A DNA stretch of 27,156 nt from DASTBU01 sp035711845 (GCA_035711845.1 DASTBU010000076.1:1-27156), one strand, 5' to 3'. Numbered from the stretch's first letter, positions 13,246 through 22,877 are shown. Program-made: numbers and translations. The notes: generated from the sequence alone by a model not told the origin.

Positions 13246-16008
13246 GTGCGGATTGGCGCCGACTCCCTGACCGGCCGCGTGATCGCTCACTACCAGATCC
13301 TTGAGAAGCTGGGCGAGGGCGGTATGGGTGTGGTCTACAAGGCCCGCGACACGCACCTCGATCGATTCGTGGCCATCAAGGTGCTGCCTCCCGGAAAGGT
13401 CCTCGATCCCGACAGCAAGCGGCGGTTCGTCCAGGAAGCCAGGGCCGCTTCTGCGCTCAATCATCCCGGCATCGTCACTGTTCATGACGTCTCCTCGGAG
13501 GGCTGCCAGGACTTCATCGTCATGGAGTACTTGTCGGGCAAACCGCTCGATCGACGTATTCCTAGCAGGGGTCTGCCGATCGGCGAAGCTCTCAAGTACG
13601 CGTTGCAGATCGCCGACGCGCTGGCAACCGCCCACTCGGGCGGCATCATTCACCGCGACCTGAAGCCAGCCAACATCATGGTCGACGACCACGGCACGGT
13701 GAAGGTGCTGGACTTCGGGCTGGCCAAGCTGGCCGGTCCGCCCGACAGTGACTGGGCGTCAACGAGATCGGCGCTGGTGCGCACCGCGGAAGGCACGATC
13801 GTCGGAACCGTAGCGTACATGTCGCCCGAGCAGGCACAGGGAAAGCCGGTCGATGCGCGCTCGGACGTGTTTTCTTTCGGCGCCGTTCTCTACGAGATGG
13901 TCACGGGCCGCCCCGCGTTTCGCGGCGACACGCGCATCTCCACGCTGGCCGCCGTAATCAACCAGGACCCGCCGCCGGCCGGCCCCGACGTGCCCCGGGA
14001 CCTGGAGCGAATCATTGTCCGTTGCCTGCGGAAGGATCCCGACCGGCGGTTCCACCACGTGATCGACCTCAAGGTGGCATTGGCCGATCTCGAGGAGGAA
14101 TTCGATTCCGGCGCGCTTGCCGCGGCTCCGTCGCCGCGCCGGCGCCGCCGGTGGGTGCCCGTAGCCGCGCTGGCCGCTGCGGCGACCGCGCTGATTGCGG
14201 TGCTTCTGTTATGGAAGAAAGCCCCGGGCAATCCGGCAGCGGCTGCCGACCGGACACGGGTAACGTTCGACTCCGGTTTGACCACCGATCCCGCGCTCTC
14301 TCCGGACGGCAAGCTGGTCGTGTACGCCTCCGATCGCGCGGGCCAGGGGAACCTCGACCTCTGGATTCAAAACCTGGCGAGCGGTGAAACGACCCGGTTG
14401 ACGGACGATCCGGCCGACGAGCGTGCGCCGTGCTTTTCGCCCGATGGAAGCAGGATCGTTTTTCGTTCGGAGAAACAAGGGGGCGGCATCTTCACGGTGT
14501 CTGCACTGGGGGGCGGCGAGCCGCGCCCGGTGGCCACAGGTGGCCAGGCGCCGCGGTATTCCCCAGATGGCTCGCTGATCGCGTATCACACCGGCGGCGC
14601 ACGGGCCGTCGGTGGCCTGGGATCCGAGCTCCGAGTCGTGGCCGCATCAGGGGGACAACCAAAACGCGTCGAGACCGGCGTCAAGGAAGCCTGGCATCCG
14701 CTCTGGACGGGTGACGGCGAGCACCTCGTATTCGTAGGAGGCGACGGAGTTCACAACATGGATTGGTGGGTTGTGCCGATCGCGGGCGGGTCGGCCGTTC
14801 CCACCGGAGCGCTCGATGCGCTGCGCCGCGCGGGATTCAAAGAGCGGGGCGACGACGCTTTAATGACGACACTCGATGCCTGGCTCGACGACTCCATCAT
14901 CTTTTCGGGAGAGATCGGCAACGCCACGAACCTGTGGCGACTGCGCATCTCGTCCACGACATGGAAAGTAATCGGGCCGCCCGAGCGCGTCACGTCAGGC
15001 ACCAGCATCGAGACGGTGCCCTCCGTCGCCACAATCACCGAACGGGGCACGCCTGCCGTCCGCCTGGCGTTTGCCAGTCTCGTGTCCACCATCAACGTGT
15101 ACGACCTTCCAGTTGATGCGAACCGGGGAACCGTACTGGGCAGCGAGCCGCGCCGCGTGACGTCATCCGCGTATGACGCCTCGTCGTCTCTCTCGGCCGA
15201 CGGCAGGAGACTGGCGTTCGTCTCGACACGAGCGGGCAGCGCAGACATCTGGCTCAAGGACCTGGAATCAGGGAAGGAAACGGCGTTGACGTCCACGAGC
15301 GCCGACGAGTTCGGGCCGGAGATCTCGCCCGATGGGAATACGGTCGGCTACCAGCTCATCGAGAACGGCCACTGGGACTTTTTCCTGCTGCCCGTCGGGA
15401 GCGATGGCCAACCGGGGGTGGCGGAAAGGGTGTGCGAGGACTGCGCGCGAGTCTGGGACCTCTCGTCGGACGGCAAGCGCCTCCTCTTCGGTTTTCAGTC
15501 CGGCTCGGAGTGGATGTCGCTAGTACTCTACGACCTGGTATCCCGACGCAAGACCGAACTCGTCAACGCGCCACGCAGAAATCTGGCGCGGGCTCGCTTC
15601 TCGCCCGACGACCGCTGGATCAGCTTTCACGAGATGACCGGGCGCGGACACTCCCGCGTCACGATCATGCCGTTCGCGGAAGGAACGATTACCTCTCTTG
15701 ACCAGTGGATCGCGGTTACCGATGACAAGAGTTTTGACGACAAGCCGGTGTGGTCGCCTGACGGGAACCTCTTGTACTTCACCTCGGATCGCGACGGGTC
15801 CCGCTGCATCTGGGCTCAGCGTCTGGATCCACCGACCAAGCGGCCGGTCGGCCCTCCGCTCGAAATCTACCATTCACACAGCGCGCGGCGCTCGCTGTTG
15901 AACGCCGAGATCATCCCGCTGGAGCTGCACGTCGCTCCCGGGCGGCTGCTGTTTCACCTCGGCGAGATAACCGGCAACATCTGGATGGTGGAATGGAAGA
16001 CGCGCTGA
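13246..16008 (+). CDS. Ser/Thr protein kinase with TM segment and TolB-like propeller
   Basis: A 920-residue transmembrane kinase. The catalytic domain (about 15-285) has GEGGMGVVYKARD, K45 in VAIK, HRDLKPAN with D138, DFG with D156 and VGTVAYMSPEQ, so it should be active. A basic stretch (RRRRR, about 298-302) precedes one membrane segment (about 303-323), which puts the kinase inside the cell. The C-terminal part (about 340-920) is a WD40/TolB-like propeller with repeated motifs such as LSPDGKLVVYASDR and FSPDGSRIVFRSE, probably a periplasmic or extracytoplasmic sensor. It lacks the helical N-domain of the 6807-9635 kinase but otherwise has the same order. The start is a GTG with GGGGGTG just ahead. 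It converges with the 16098 kinase across 89 bases that hold a T-run at about 16050 but no strong terminator. Confidence 0.94.
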   Translation: MRIGADSLTGRVIAHYQILEKLGEGGMGVVYKARDTHLDRFVAIKVLPPGKVLDPDSKRRFVQEARAASALNHPGIVTVHDVSSEGCQDFIVMEYLSGKPLDRRIPSRGLPIGEALKYALQIADALATAHSGGIIHRDLKPANIMVDDHGTVKVLDFGLAKLAGPPDSDWASTRSALVRTAEGTIVGTVAYMSPEQAQGKPVDARSDVFSFGAVLYEMVTGRPAFRGDTRISTLAAVINQDPPPAGPDVPRDLERIIVRCLRKDPDRRFHHVIDLKVALADLEEEFDSGALAAAPSPRRRRRWVPVAALAAAATALIAVLLLWKKAPGNPAAAADRTRVTFDSGLTTDPALSPDGKLVVYASDRAGQGNLDLWIQNLASGETTRLTDDPADERAPCFSPDGSRIVFRSEKQGGGIFTVSALGGGEPRPVATGGQAPRYSPDGSLIAYHTGGARAVGGLGSELRVVAASGGQPKRVETGVKEAWHPLWTGDGEHLVFVGGDGVHNMDWWVVPIAGGSAVPTGALDALRRAGFKERGDDALMTTLDAWLDDSIIFSGEIGNATNLWRLRISSTTWKVIGPPERVTSGTSIETVPSVATITERGTPAVRLAFASLVSTINVYDLPVDANRGTVLGSEPRRVTSSAYDASSSLSADGRRLAFVSTRAGSADIWLKDLESGKETALTSTSADEFGPEISPDGNTVGYQLIENGHWDFFLLPVGSDGQPGVAERVCEDCARVWDLSSDGKRLLFGFQSGSEWMSLVLYDLVSRRKTELVNAPRRNLARARFSPDDRWISFHEMTGRGHSRVTIMPFAEGTITSLDQWIAVTDDKSFDDKPVWSPDGNLLYFTSDRDGSRCIWAQRLDPPTKRPVGPPLEIYHSHSARRSLLNAEIIPLELHVAPGRLLFHLGEITGNIWMVEWKTR

Positions 16009-16097
16009 AGGAGCAGGCCCCCGCGATGTCGTTGCAGAGACGGTACCCATTTTTTCCAATTTCCACGAGCTGACGGCTGAAAAGCTGTCGCCTCCGG

Positions 16098-18209
16098 TCA
16101 GCCTGCTGAATGTTCTTCGAGGCCGGCCGTTCGCAGGGCTCCGGAAAAACGGCGCTCCACATCTTCAGTTATCGCGCCGAGGCATTTTCGCGCCAGCTCA
16201 ATCGAGACTTCGGGTTTGACCCGGCGGGCTTCGCGGATCGTGGCCCGCGCTTCGTCGATCTGGCCGAGTCCCACGGCGTTCATCGCGCTCCACAGATAGC
16301 CCCAGTAGTACTTGGGCGCGAGCGTAATGAGACGGCGGCCCGCGCCCAGCCCCTCCGCATAGCGCCCCGCATTGAAGCAAGCGCCCGCGAGGATGTCATT
16401 GAACATCCACTCGAGGGGGTCGTACGGGCTGAGCCGCATCACCCGATGCATCGTCGCGATGCTCTCCTCGGGTGGGTGACCGCCAATGTGCCACAGATAG
16501 GCGTGGATACTCAGCGCAAACGGGAGGCTCGGATTGAGCTCGACGGCGCGTCGCGCCTCGTCGAGCCCCCCGTAACCGTCGCCCGCGGTCATGAATGCGA
16601 AGGCGAGGATCGCGTGGGCGTCCGCGTCCAGCGGGTCGAGCGCCACCGCGCGCCGCGCGTGGTCGAGCGCGGCCTCGAGCGTCTGGTCAGGCGACCGGGC
16701 CCATTCGTACATGATTTCCCAGATTCCCGCTTCCGCCAGGCGCGCGAGCACGTTCGAGAAGCGCGGGGCGAGCGCGTGCGCGCGCTCGAGCAAGGTGCGG
16801 GCCTCAGCGTTTGCCTCGCGCGTGAACCGGTGCAGCAGCGGCAGGGCCCGCTGATAGAGCTCCCAGGCTTCGAGGTTCTCGGGCGCCTGCCGCACGGCCC
16901 GCTCGTGCTCGGCACGCTGCAGATCGCCGACGAGCGATGTCGCGATCGCCTCGCTGATTTCGTCCTGCACCGCAAAGACGTCGGAGAGTTCACGGTCGAA
17001 CGTCTTCGCCCAGACCTGGTGCCCGGTCGACGCGTCGACCAGCTGCGCGGCGATTCGGATCCGGTTTCCCGCCTTGCGGACACTCCCCAGGACCAGATAA
17101 CGCACGCCGAGGTCGGCGGCCACGTGCTTGGGGTCGACAGGTTTGCCCCTGTAGACGAAGCTCGAACCGCGCGCGATCACCGGGAACGAGCGCCACAGTG
17201 ACAGCCGTCCGATCAGGTCCTCGGCCAGGCCATCGGCGAAGGCTTCCTGCTCCGCATCTCGCGAGAGGTTGTCGAAGGGCAGCACCGCGATCGCAGGCCG
17301 GCTGCCAACGCCGGACGTGGTGCCGGCATCGCTACCGGCTGTTGACGTCCGGCCGCTTCGCTCGACGATCACGCCTCGCAGGTCATCGAGGAGTTCACAC
17401 GCGGACGCATACCGGTCCGCGGCGTTCTTTCGAAGACACCGATCGATCACGCGTTGCAGTCCGTCGGGCAAGTCGGGTCGGACCGCCGTCAGCGATGGCG
17501 GCGTGTCGCGCAGGATCGATGACGCCAGCTCGGCCGAGGAGGGACCAACGAATGGCCGCCGGCCGCTCGCCATCTCGTAGAGGATGATGCCGAGCGAGAA
17601 GAGGTCCGTGCGCTGATCCACTGATCGTCCAGCGACCTGCTCGGGCGACATGTAGGCCGGGGTTCCCATCACCATGCCCGCCGCGGTCTGCGCGGAGGCG
17701 GTCAGTGTGAGATCGATCGACGCACCCGGAGGCACCTCCTTGGCGAGCCCGAAGTCCAGCACCTTCACACGACCGTCGGGGTTGAGCATCACGTTCGCCG
17801 GCTTGAGGTCACGATGGACGATGCCTTTCGCATGCGTGGCGGCAAGCGCCTCCGCAATCGCCCGGGCGATCTGGAGAATCCGATCGGCAGGGAGGCCTCC
17901 TTCCGGAATCGCGCAGTCGAGCGACTGCCCCTCGACGAGCTCCATCGTGAGGAAGTGGATACCGTCGGCTTCGTCCACGGAATGGATAGTGACGATGTGC
18001 GGGTCGTTGAGCGCGGCGACGGCACGTGCCTCGCGCCGAAAGCGCGCGAGCCGGTCCGGATCGCCAGCCACCCCGGCGGGCAGGACTTTGAGCGCGACGT
18101 CGCGTCCCAGCTTCGTGTCGGTCGCGCGGTAGACCTCGCCCATGCCGCCTGTGCCGAGGGCTCCGACGATTTCAAATGCTCCCAGACGATCGCCGGTCGT
18201 TAGCGGCAT
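16098..18209 (-). CDS. Soluble Ser/Thr kinase with TolB_N-like and TPR domains
   Basis: A 703-residue kinase with no membrane segment, so presumably cytoplasmic. The kinase domain (about 12-283) carries GTGGMGEVYRATD, K41 in VALK, HRDLKPAN with D134, DFG with D152 and MGTPAYMSPEQ. A linker (about 284-303) leads to a domain starting AIAVLPFDNLS and ending near FAVQDEISEAIA (about 305-425). This domain resembles the TolB N-terminal/FlgO-like module found in adenylate-cyclase-type and kinase-TPR proteins. The remainder (about 435-690) is TPR-like, for example ARRAVALDPLDADAHAILAFAF, and likely binds proteins. The start MPLTTGDRLGAFEIV is standard for this class. A TATACT box at 18347-18352 on the minus strand may be its -10. 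Its closest relative here is the kinase at 22878. Confidence 0.93.
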   Translation of the reverse strand: MPLTTGDRLGAFEIVGALGTGGMGEVYRATDTKLGRDVALKVLPAGVAGDPDRLARFRREARAVAALNDPHIVTIHSVDEADGIHFLTMELVEGQSLDCAIPEGGLPADRILQIARAIAEALAATHAKGIVHRDLKPANVMLNPDGRVKVLDFGLAKEVPPGASIDLTLTASAQTAAGMVMGTPAYMSPEQVAGRSVDQRTDLFSLGIILYEMASGRRPFVGPSSAELASSILRDTPPSLTAVRPDLPDGLQRVIDRCLRKNAADRYASACELLDDLRGVIVERSGRTSTAGSDAGTTSGVGSRPAIAVLPFDNLSRDAEQEAFADGLAEDLIGRLSLWRSFPVIARGSSFVYRGKPVDPKHVAADLGVRYLVLGSVRKAGNRIRIAAQLVDASTGHQVWAKTFDRELSDVFAVQDEISEAIATSLVGDLQRAEHERAVRQAPENLEAWELYQRALPLLHRFTREANAEARTLLERAHALAPRFSNVLARLAEAGIWEIMYEWARSPDQTLEAALDHARRAVALDPLDADAHAILAFAFMTAGDGYGGLDEARRAVELNPSLPFALSIHAYLWHIGGHPPEESIATMHRVMRLSPYDPLEWMFNDILAGACFNAGRYAEGLGAGRRLITLAPKYYWGYLWSAMNAVGLGQIDEARATIREARRVKPEVSIELARKCLGAITEDVERRFSGALRTAGLEEHSAG

Positions 18210-18692
18210 GGGCTCGGCGGTTGGTCGCGACTCGACTCACTCCGCTCTGTCGTCGCAGAAGCTACGCCCGGCCTGCTGAGCCTCGAGGGAGGCTCAACGT
18301 GTTGCCGTAGCGACAGGCGAGAGAGATTCACAAGACGCGCAGCGTGAGTATACCGCGCACTCGCTTCACAAATCGGTAACCGGGTCGGCAAAGACGAGGA
18401 GGGGGGCTTCGGAGACTCACCCGGCCCCCACATCCATATTCGAGAGCGGAATCACGCTACGATCCCCGAGAATGGGCCCGAACGCAGTGTCGTCCCTGGG
18501 CGGCTCCGGGTTGCGTCAGTCGATCCATGGCCCCAATCCGCGCGGTCCACCAGCTGAGCATGATCAGGTACTCTTACCCTCGCACGGTTCTCCCGTCGGG
18601 CACGAGTGCGGGTAGGAGGTGGACGCCGACATGCCCAGGCTCGTTCCGGAACGCACGACGCGCTGACTGCCAATCGAAAGGAAACCGCCGGT
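18210..18692. other. Divergent promoter gap between kinase and DUF481 gene
   Basis: A 483-base noncoding stretch between divergent genes. It contains a TGAGCCT/AGGCTCA stem-loop (18277-18296), a TATACT box on the minus strand (18347-18352) that could serve the kinase, and a TACGAT box on the plus strand (18458-18463) inside a dispersed 23-base repeat that could serve the DUF481 gene. No matching -35 boxes are convincing. No gene remnant was recognised. Confidence 0.5.
18451..18473 (+). repeat. Dispersed 23-base repeat, copy 2
   Basis: Matches 11261-11283 with two differences. Both copies contain CGATCCCCGA. Here it surrounds a possible -10 box upstream of the DUF481 gene; at 11261 the same bases are part of a perfect hairpin. 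Confidence 0.6.
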
Positions 18693-19511
18693 ATGTTCGA
18701 GTCGCTTTCAGGCATCGTCGTCCGATTCCTTCGCACGGCCGCCATCGTCACCCTGCTCGTGGCAGCCGGCAGGGCGCGGGCACTCGCGCAAGATCCGCAG
18801 CCCGCGCCGGTGCCGCAGTGCCCGGCGGGCTGCGTGCCCGCGCCGCCGCCTTCCCCGGTCTGGACCGGCAGCGCCGGTGCGGGCTTCTCGGTGACGTCTG
18901 GTAACAGCGACACGTCCAACTTCAACATCTCGTTCGACGCCAGACGCGACCCGAAGACCCGTACCGTCTTGATCTTCAACGCGCTCTACCTTCGCGCGAG
19001 CGACGATGACGAGACGCTCGTCGACCGCACGGCCTTCGGTGCCCGCGTCGAGCGGATGCTCACCAAGCGCGCGTTCGTCTTCGGGCAGCTGCAGTTCCTG
19101 CGCGATCGGTTCAAGGATATCGAGTACCTCTGGGCGCCCACGGGCGGCATCGGCTACCGGCTGATCGATACCTCTCGCGTGACGCTGTCGGCCGACACGG
19201 GTGCTGGCGTGGCGATCGAGAAGAACACCGGGCTCGACGTGGACACATCAGGGGCGTTCACGGCCGGCGACAAGCTGGAAATCAAGGTGTCGCCGATGGC
19301 CACTGCTACGCAGAGCTATTCCGGGCTGTGGAAGATGGACGAGTTCGGCGACTCCATCCACGCGTTCACGGCCGGCCTGGCCGCGAACATCACCGCGCGT
19401 ACGCAGATCAAGATCGAGCTGCTCGACACCTACAAGACCAGGCCGACATCCGTGGACGTCGAGAAAAACGACGTGACGTTTCTCACGTCGTTCGTGTTCA
19501 AGATCGGGTGA
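18693..19511 (+). CDS. DUF481 outer-membrane beta-barrel protein
   Basis: A 272-residue exported protein of the DUF481 (YdiY, salt-induced outer membrane protein) family; function unknown. The signal peptide (about 1-32, with a cleavable ALA-Q end) is followed by a proline/cysteine-rich linker (PAPVPQCPAGCVPAPPPSP). The barrel begins WTGSAGAGFSVTSGNSDTSNFNISFDA, the typical DUF481 first hairpin with its GNSDT motif. Alternating strands continue to the C-terminus, which ends in the hydrophobic strand TFLTSFVFKIG. I chose the ATG at 18693 because the signal peptide begins there and AAAGGAAA lies upstream; an in-frame ATG 29 codons earlier adds an unlikely charged leader. The next gene, a permease, follows 151 bases later on the same strand. 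Confidence 0.9.
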   Translation: MFESLSGIVVRFLRTAAIVTLLVAAGRARALAQDPQPAPVPQCPAGCVPAPPPSPVWTGSAGAGFSVTSGNSDTSNFNISFDARRDPKTRTVLIFNALYLRASDDDETLVDRTAFGARVERMLTKRAFVFGQLQFLRDRFKDIEYLWAPTGGIGYRLIDTSRVTLSADTGAGVAIEKNTGLDVDTSGAFTAGDKLEIKVSPMATATQSYSGLWKMDEFGDSIHAFTAGLAANITARTQIKIELLDTYKTRPTSVDVEKNDVTFLTSFVFKIG

Positions 19512-19662
19512 CGCGCGTGCCGGACTGGCGCGCATTGGCGTCCAGCTGTACAGCCGCGCTCCGGCTCGCACCCTCGCGTTCGCCCGGCGACGCGAGTATC
19601 CTTCCTTGCGCAAGAGACCCGGCCGCGGGCACGCTCCGCGACCGCCGGTCGGGAGGATTCCC

Positions 19663-20748
19663 GTGCATCGAAACGTGACCAGCCGGCTGCTCTTCGTCCT
19701 CCTGCTCTTCTTCGTCCTCTGGTCCGCGCTCCGGGTGATCGCCCCGTTTCTCGCAGGGCTCACGTGGGCGGCGGTGCTCGTCGTGACGTTCCGGCCGTTT
19801 CACCGGCGCCTCGTGAATGCGTTTCGCGGCCGCAAGTGGGCCGCGACGGCCGTCGTCACGCTGCTCGTCGCGGCGTTCGTCCTCGTGCCGGTCACCGTGG
19901 CCGCGGTCCAGGCCCTGGAAGGCGCGGCCGCGGCGTACGAGTCGGCCCGGCAGCTTCTCCAGCCAGGGTCATCCGGTGAGGGACTGGGCGATCGCGCGGC
20001 GTGGCTTCAAGACCTTGCCGACCGAGGCATCCAGCTGGTGGGACTCTCCCACGTCGATCTTCGCGCGGTCGCACTTGCCGGCCTGCAACGCGGCGCCCAG
20101 TTCTTCGCCGTGCAGGGGCCGGCGCTCGTCGGCGGCGCCCTCGGCCTGGCGTTCTCGTTTCTCGTCATGATCATCGGGCTGCCCCTGCTCTTCTCGCACG
20201 GCGAGGCCCTCTCGGCGTCACTGGCCGAAACGCTGCCGATCCCGATGGGCGACGCGACACGCATCCTGGGCGATATCGGCGACATGACGCGCGGAGTGTT
20301 CACGAGCGTGGGCCTGACGGCTGCGATCCAGGCTGCGCTCATCGGCCTCGCGCTCCTCGTGCTCGGCGCCCCACGTCCGCTGCCGCTCGCCGCGCTGTCG
20401 TTCTTCCTGGCGATCCTGCCAGGCGGCGTCGCGCTCGTCTGGGCGCCCGTCGCGCTGTGGCTCGCGGCGCAGGGTCACACGTGGAGCGCCGCTGCCATGG
20501 CGGTCTGGGGGGGCGGCGTGGTCGGCACCATCGACAACGTGCTGCGACCGCTCCTGGCCGGGCGCAACGTCAGGCTGGATAACGCCGCGCTCTTCTTCGG
20601 CATGGTCGGCGGGATGATCGCGTTCGGCGTGGTGGGCCTGTTCCTCGGGCCGGTGGCGCTCTACGCCGCTCGGGAGCTCGCCGCGATTCTGCGGCGCGAC
20701 ATCTTCGCCGAGCCGGTCGGGTCGCTCTCCAGCGGCCCTGAGTGCTGA
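19663..20748 (+). CDS. AI-2E family transporter/permease
   Basis: A 361-residue inner-membrane protein of the AI-2E (TqsA/YdiK/PerM) family. Members are proposed exporters of the quorum signal AI-2 or ion antiporters; the substrate here cannot be told. The family layout is visible: two N-terminal membrane segments (LLFVLLLFFVLWSAL and APFLAGLTWAAVLVVTF), then WAATAVVTLLVAAFVLVPV, a soluble stretch (about 90-165), then several helices including AALSFFLAILPGGVALVWAPVALWL and the conserved GTIDNVLRPLLAGRNVRLDNAALFF ending. I chose the GTG at 19663 because GGGAGGA lies about five bases before it; an ATG 19 codons upstream would add a basic, non-family leader. No luxS gene is present in the window. 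Confidence 0.9.
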   Translation: MHRNVTSRLLFVLLLFFVLWSALRVIAPFLAGLTWAAVLVVTFRPFHRRLVNAFRGRKWAATAVVTLLVAAFVLVPVTVAAVQALEGAAAAYESARQLLQPGSSGEGLGDRAAWLQDLADRGIQLVGLSHVDLRAVALAGLQRGAQFFAVQGPALVGGALGLAFSFLVMIIGLPLLFSHGEALSASLAETLPIPMGDATRILGDIGDMTRGVFTSVGLTAAIQAALIGLALLVLGAPRPLPLAALSFFLAILPGGVALVWAPVALWLAAQGHTWSAAAMAVWGGGVVGTIDNVLRPLLAGRNVRLDNAALFFGMVGGMIAFGVVGLFLGPVALYAARELAAILRRDIFAEPVGSLSSGPEC

Positions 20749-21058
20749 CTTCCATGAATACGGTGGCATTCGGCCGCCGATGCATCCCGCTTCACCTCGA
20801 CGCGAGGAATCGCTGCGGGCGCGTTCCGGCTTCGCGCTGCCGCAGTGTGCTCCAACGGCGTCCGTCGCGCGGCGGCGGCGCCGCGCGGACGTCGGCGACT
20901 CGCGGCCAACTGCGGAAGCTGTGCACGGACTCCGGCCGGAGCGGGCCTGTCGGGATCGGGCCGGCCTCTGAGCCACGCGATTAGCGAAGCCTCCAAAACG
21001 GTCCCGGGACCCCGGCTCGCGGCGGTGCCCGTCGGCCAAATACTCCCGTATTTTCCCT

Positions 21059-21092
21059 CCTCGCGCCTTGCGAGGCGGGCGCCTCGGCGCCC
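21059..21092. repeat. Twin stem-loop element
   Basis: CCTCGC-GCCTT-GCGAGG (21059-21075) is followed, one base later, by GGGCGCC-TC-GGCGCCC (21077-21092). CCGTATTTT occurs on both sides (about 21047 and 21102). The layout resembles a REP-type palindromic unit, but only one copy is in the window. Confidence 0.55.
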
Positions 21093-21252
21093 TTGGCGTC
21101 ACCGTATTTTATGGAAGGCAGCACGAAGCTGCCGCATTACACGAGTCACCCTCAGCATCGATGGAACGTTCATCTCTGTGTCGTCCTCTCTTCGACCATC
21201 CCACTTCGGTGACCCACAACATTGAGGGGCCGAGGACCAGCAGTGCTGATGG

Positions 21253-21281
21253 TGACTCGTCCCGGCGGGCGCGCCTACATT
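21253..21281 (+). promoter_or_regulatory. Possible promoter of the serine protease gene
   Basis: TGACTC (21253-21258), 17 bases, TACATT (21276-21281). The -10 is good and the -35 is weak. The expected start near 21288 would leave a leader of about 20 bases that includes GGAGG. Confidence 0.4.
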
Positions 21282-21306
21282 CTCTGTCTCCCGAATGGAG
21301 GCCCAC

Positions 21307-22680
21307 ATGGCACGCCAGAAGATCTCCCTCGCCGGCGTCGCAGCTGCGGCGCTCATCGCCCTCCTGACCTCGTCAGTCGGCAGCGTTTCGTCAGCCGTGG
21401 GCGCCGCAGGGGTTCAGGCAACCACTCCGACGTGCGACTCGAGCCCCGAGGCTCTGGCGCGCGACGAAGCGTCGCTCCGCGAAACCATGCGTGAATCGCT
21501 GGTCTTCCTGTTCACAAATCGGAGAGGACGGCTCGATGCCGCCGCGCTCGCACGCGCCGAGTCCAGCATCCGGGTCGAGTTCATCGGCCCGGGGCGAGTC
21601 ATTCCGGCGCCACCAGATACGCTGGCCAACGAGTCGCCCTCGCGGCCGGATCCCGGTGCGGCTGCCCCAGCGCTGACCGATTGGGTGGGTGTGAACCCTG
21701 CGACGTGCAACCAGTTCCAGATGCACGTCCCGGTGGCGACACGAGAGATCCTGGCCGATCGGGCGGCCGAGCGCGGGCTGGGGAGGGCCGATCCGGGTCC
21801 CGATTTCAATCCCGATCACGTCATCCGACCGGGCGACTGGTTCCCCCTGCCGGAACAGTGGGGTCCGCCGCAGACCGGCCCGTACTTCAGCGGCTGCCTG
21901 GACACGCGCATGCGCTGGCACACCGCGATGGGCGCGCCGCGCCGAATGGCGAACCTGAGCTCAGATGGCCAGGTATCGTCCTGCTCGGGCGCGATGGTCG
22001 GACCCCGGCACGTGCTGACGGCAGCGCACTGCGTTTACGGCGGCAACGACACCTGGCACGACTTCTACGTGATCCCGGCCAGAGACGGTTCGAACATGCC
22101 CGTTGGATCGACGCTGATGAGCGACACGCAGGGTCTCAACGCAGGCTTCCGCTGGTATTGGGTCCCTGCGCCGCTCGTGGCACCGTTTCCGAACTTCTTC
22201 ACCGGCCTCGACATCGCCATTCTCGTGATTCCGCAGCGACTGGGCGAAGGAACAGGCTGGATGGGCGTCGCCGCGATCGCGGACGTGCCGCTTGCGGTCG
22301 GGAACAACCGGAACCTGGGATACCCGGGCCAGCCCGGCGCCCCGATCGGGTTCCATCCATCTCAGGTCGAGGGAGGGGTGTACGGCGACGTGAACCGGTG
22401 CGACGTCGGCGATTACCAGTTTCCCGATGCCAACAACTGGGGCAGGCTCGCCGATCACTCCTGCGACAACAGCTCAGGGCACAGCGGCGGCCCCATCTTT
22501 CAATGGATCTCCAATCCCGAAACCAATACGCTCGATCCAGCCGTGGCACTCATCATCAGTCACTACCCGGCGTTCGTGAACGAATTCAACTGTGCAAACG
22601 ATCCGCGGCCGTATCAGGCGACGCGCATCACGCCCGAGTACGCACAGGCGTTCCTGTTCTTCAGGAGTTGGAAGCCATGA
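21307..22680 (+). CDS. Secreted trypsin-like serine protease
   Basis: A 457-residue exported endopeptidase of the S1 (trypsin/V8-like) fold. The signal peptide is at about 5-35 (SLAGVAAAALIALLTSSVGSV). A long pro- or spacer region (about 40-210) precedes the protease domain (about 215-455). The catalytic triad is complete: H241 in VLTAAHCVYGG, D302 in TGLDIAILVIP and S393 in SSGHSGGPIF, the family GxSGGP motif. Cysteines around C230, C242 and C386 could form disulfides. I chose the ATG at 21307 because GGAGG lies five bases upstream; an ATG four codons earlier has none. Signals for lipidation or sorting are not seen. The gene converges with the kinase at 22878. Confidence 0.92.
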   Translation: MARQKISLAGVAAAALIALLTSSVGSVSSAVGAAGVQATTPTCDSSPEALARDEASLRETMRESLVFLFTNRRGRLDAAALARAESSIRVEFIGPGRVIPAPPDTLANESPSRPDPGAAAPALTDWVGVNPATCNQFQMHVPVATREILADRAAERGLGRADPGPDFNPDHVIRPGDWFPLPEQWGPPQTGPYFSGCLDTRMRWHTAMGAPRRMANLSSDGQVSSCSGAMVGPRHVLTAAHCVYGGNDTWHDFYVIPARDGSNMPVGSTLMSDTQGLNAGFRWYWVPAPLVAPFPNFFTGLDIAILVIPQRLGEGTGWMGVAAIADVPLAVGNNRNLGYPGQPGAPIGFHPSQVEGGVYGDVNRCDVGDYQFPDANNWGRLADHSCDNSSGHSGGPIFQWISNPETNTLDPAVALIISHYPAFVNEFNCANDPRPYQATRITPEYAQAFLFFRSWKP

Positions 22681-22821
22681 CGCGAGGTGAGCGTCGTGAG
22701 GTGCACTGACGCGCTTCACCGTTCTCGCGCTCGGTCCACTGATCGTGGCCACTCGCCGTGCTTGCGCGGCCTGAACGTGTACGGAGGTGTCACTTTTGCC
22801 CTGCAACCACGGCTTGGCCAC

Positions 22822-22836
22822 GGCCGCGAAGCGGCC
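22822..22836. terminator. Possible bidirectional hairpin between convergent genes
   Basis: GGCCGC-GAA-GCGGCC forms a six-base GC stem in the 197-base gap between the convergent protease and kinase genes. There is no T-run, so it could only be a weak intrinsic terminator. Confidence 0.3.
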
Positions 22837-22877
22837 GCGGATCTAGTACCGAAGCTGCGCCCCCTTCCGTCATGCTC

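Larger units (their letters stand above)
20749..21306. other. Gap between permease and protease genes
   Basis: A 558-base noncoding stretch. It contains a GC-rich imperfect hairpin around 20861-20893 that could end the permease transcript, a pair of adjacent stem-loops at 21059-21092 flanked by CCGTATTTT motifs, and a possible promoter at 21253-21281. Short open frames here look like chance products of high GC; none resembles a known protein. Confidence 0.5.

Noticed and set aside
16009..16097. Intrinsic terminator between convergent kinases
   Set aside because: There is a short T-run near 16050 but no stable stem beside it; the GGCTGA/TCAGCC pair further on is weak and lacks a T-run.
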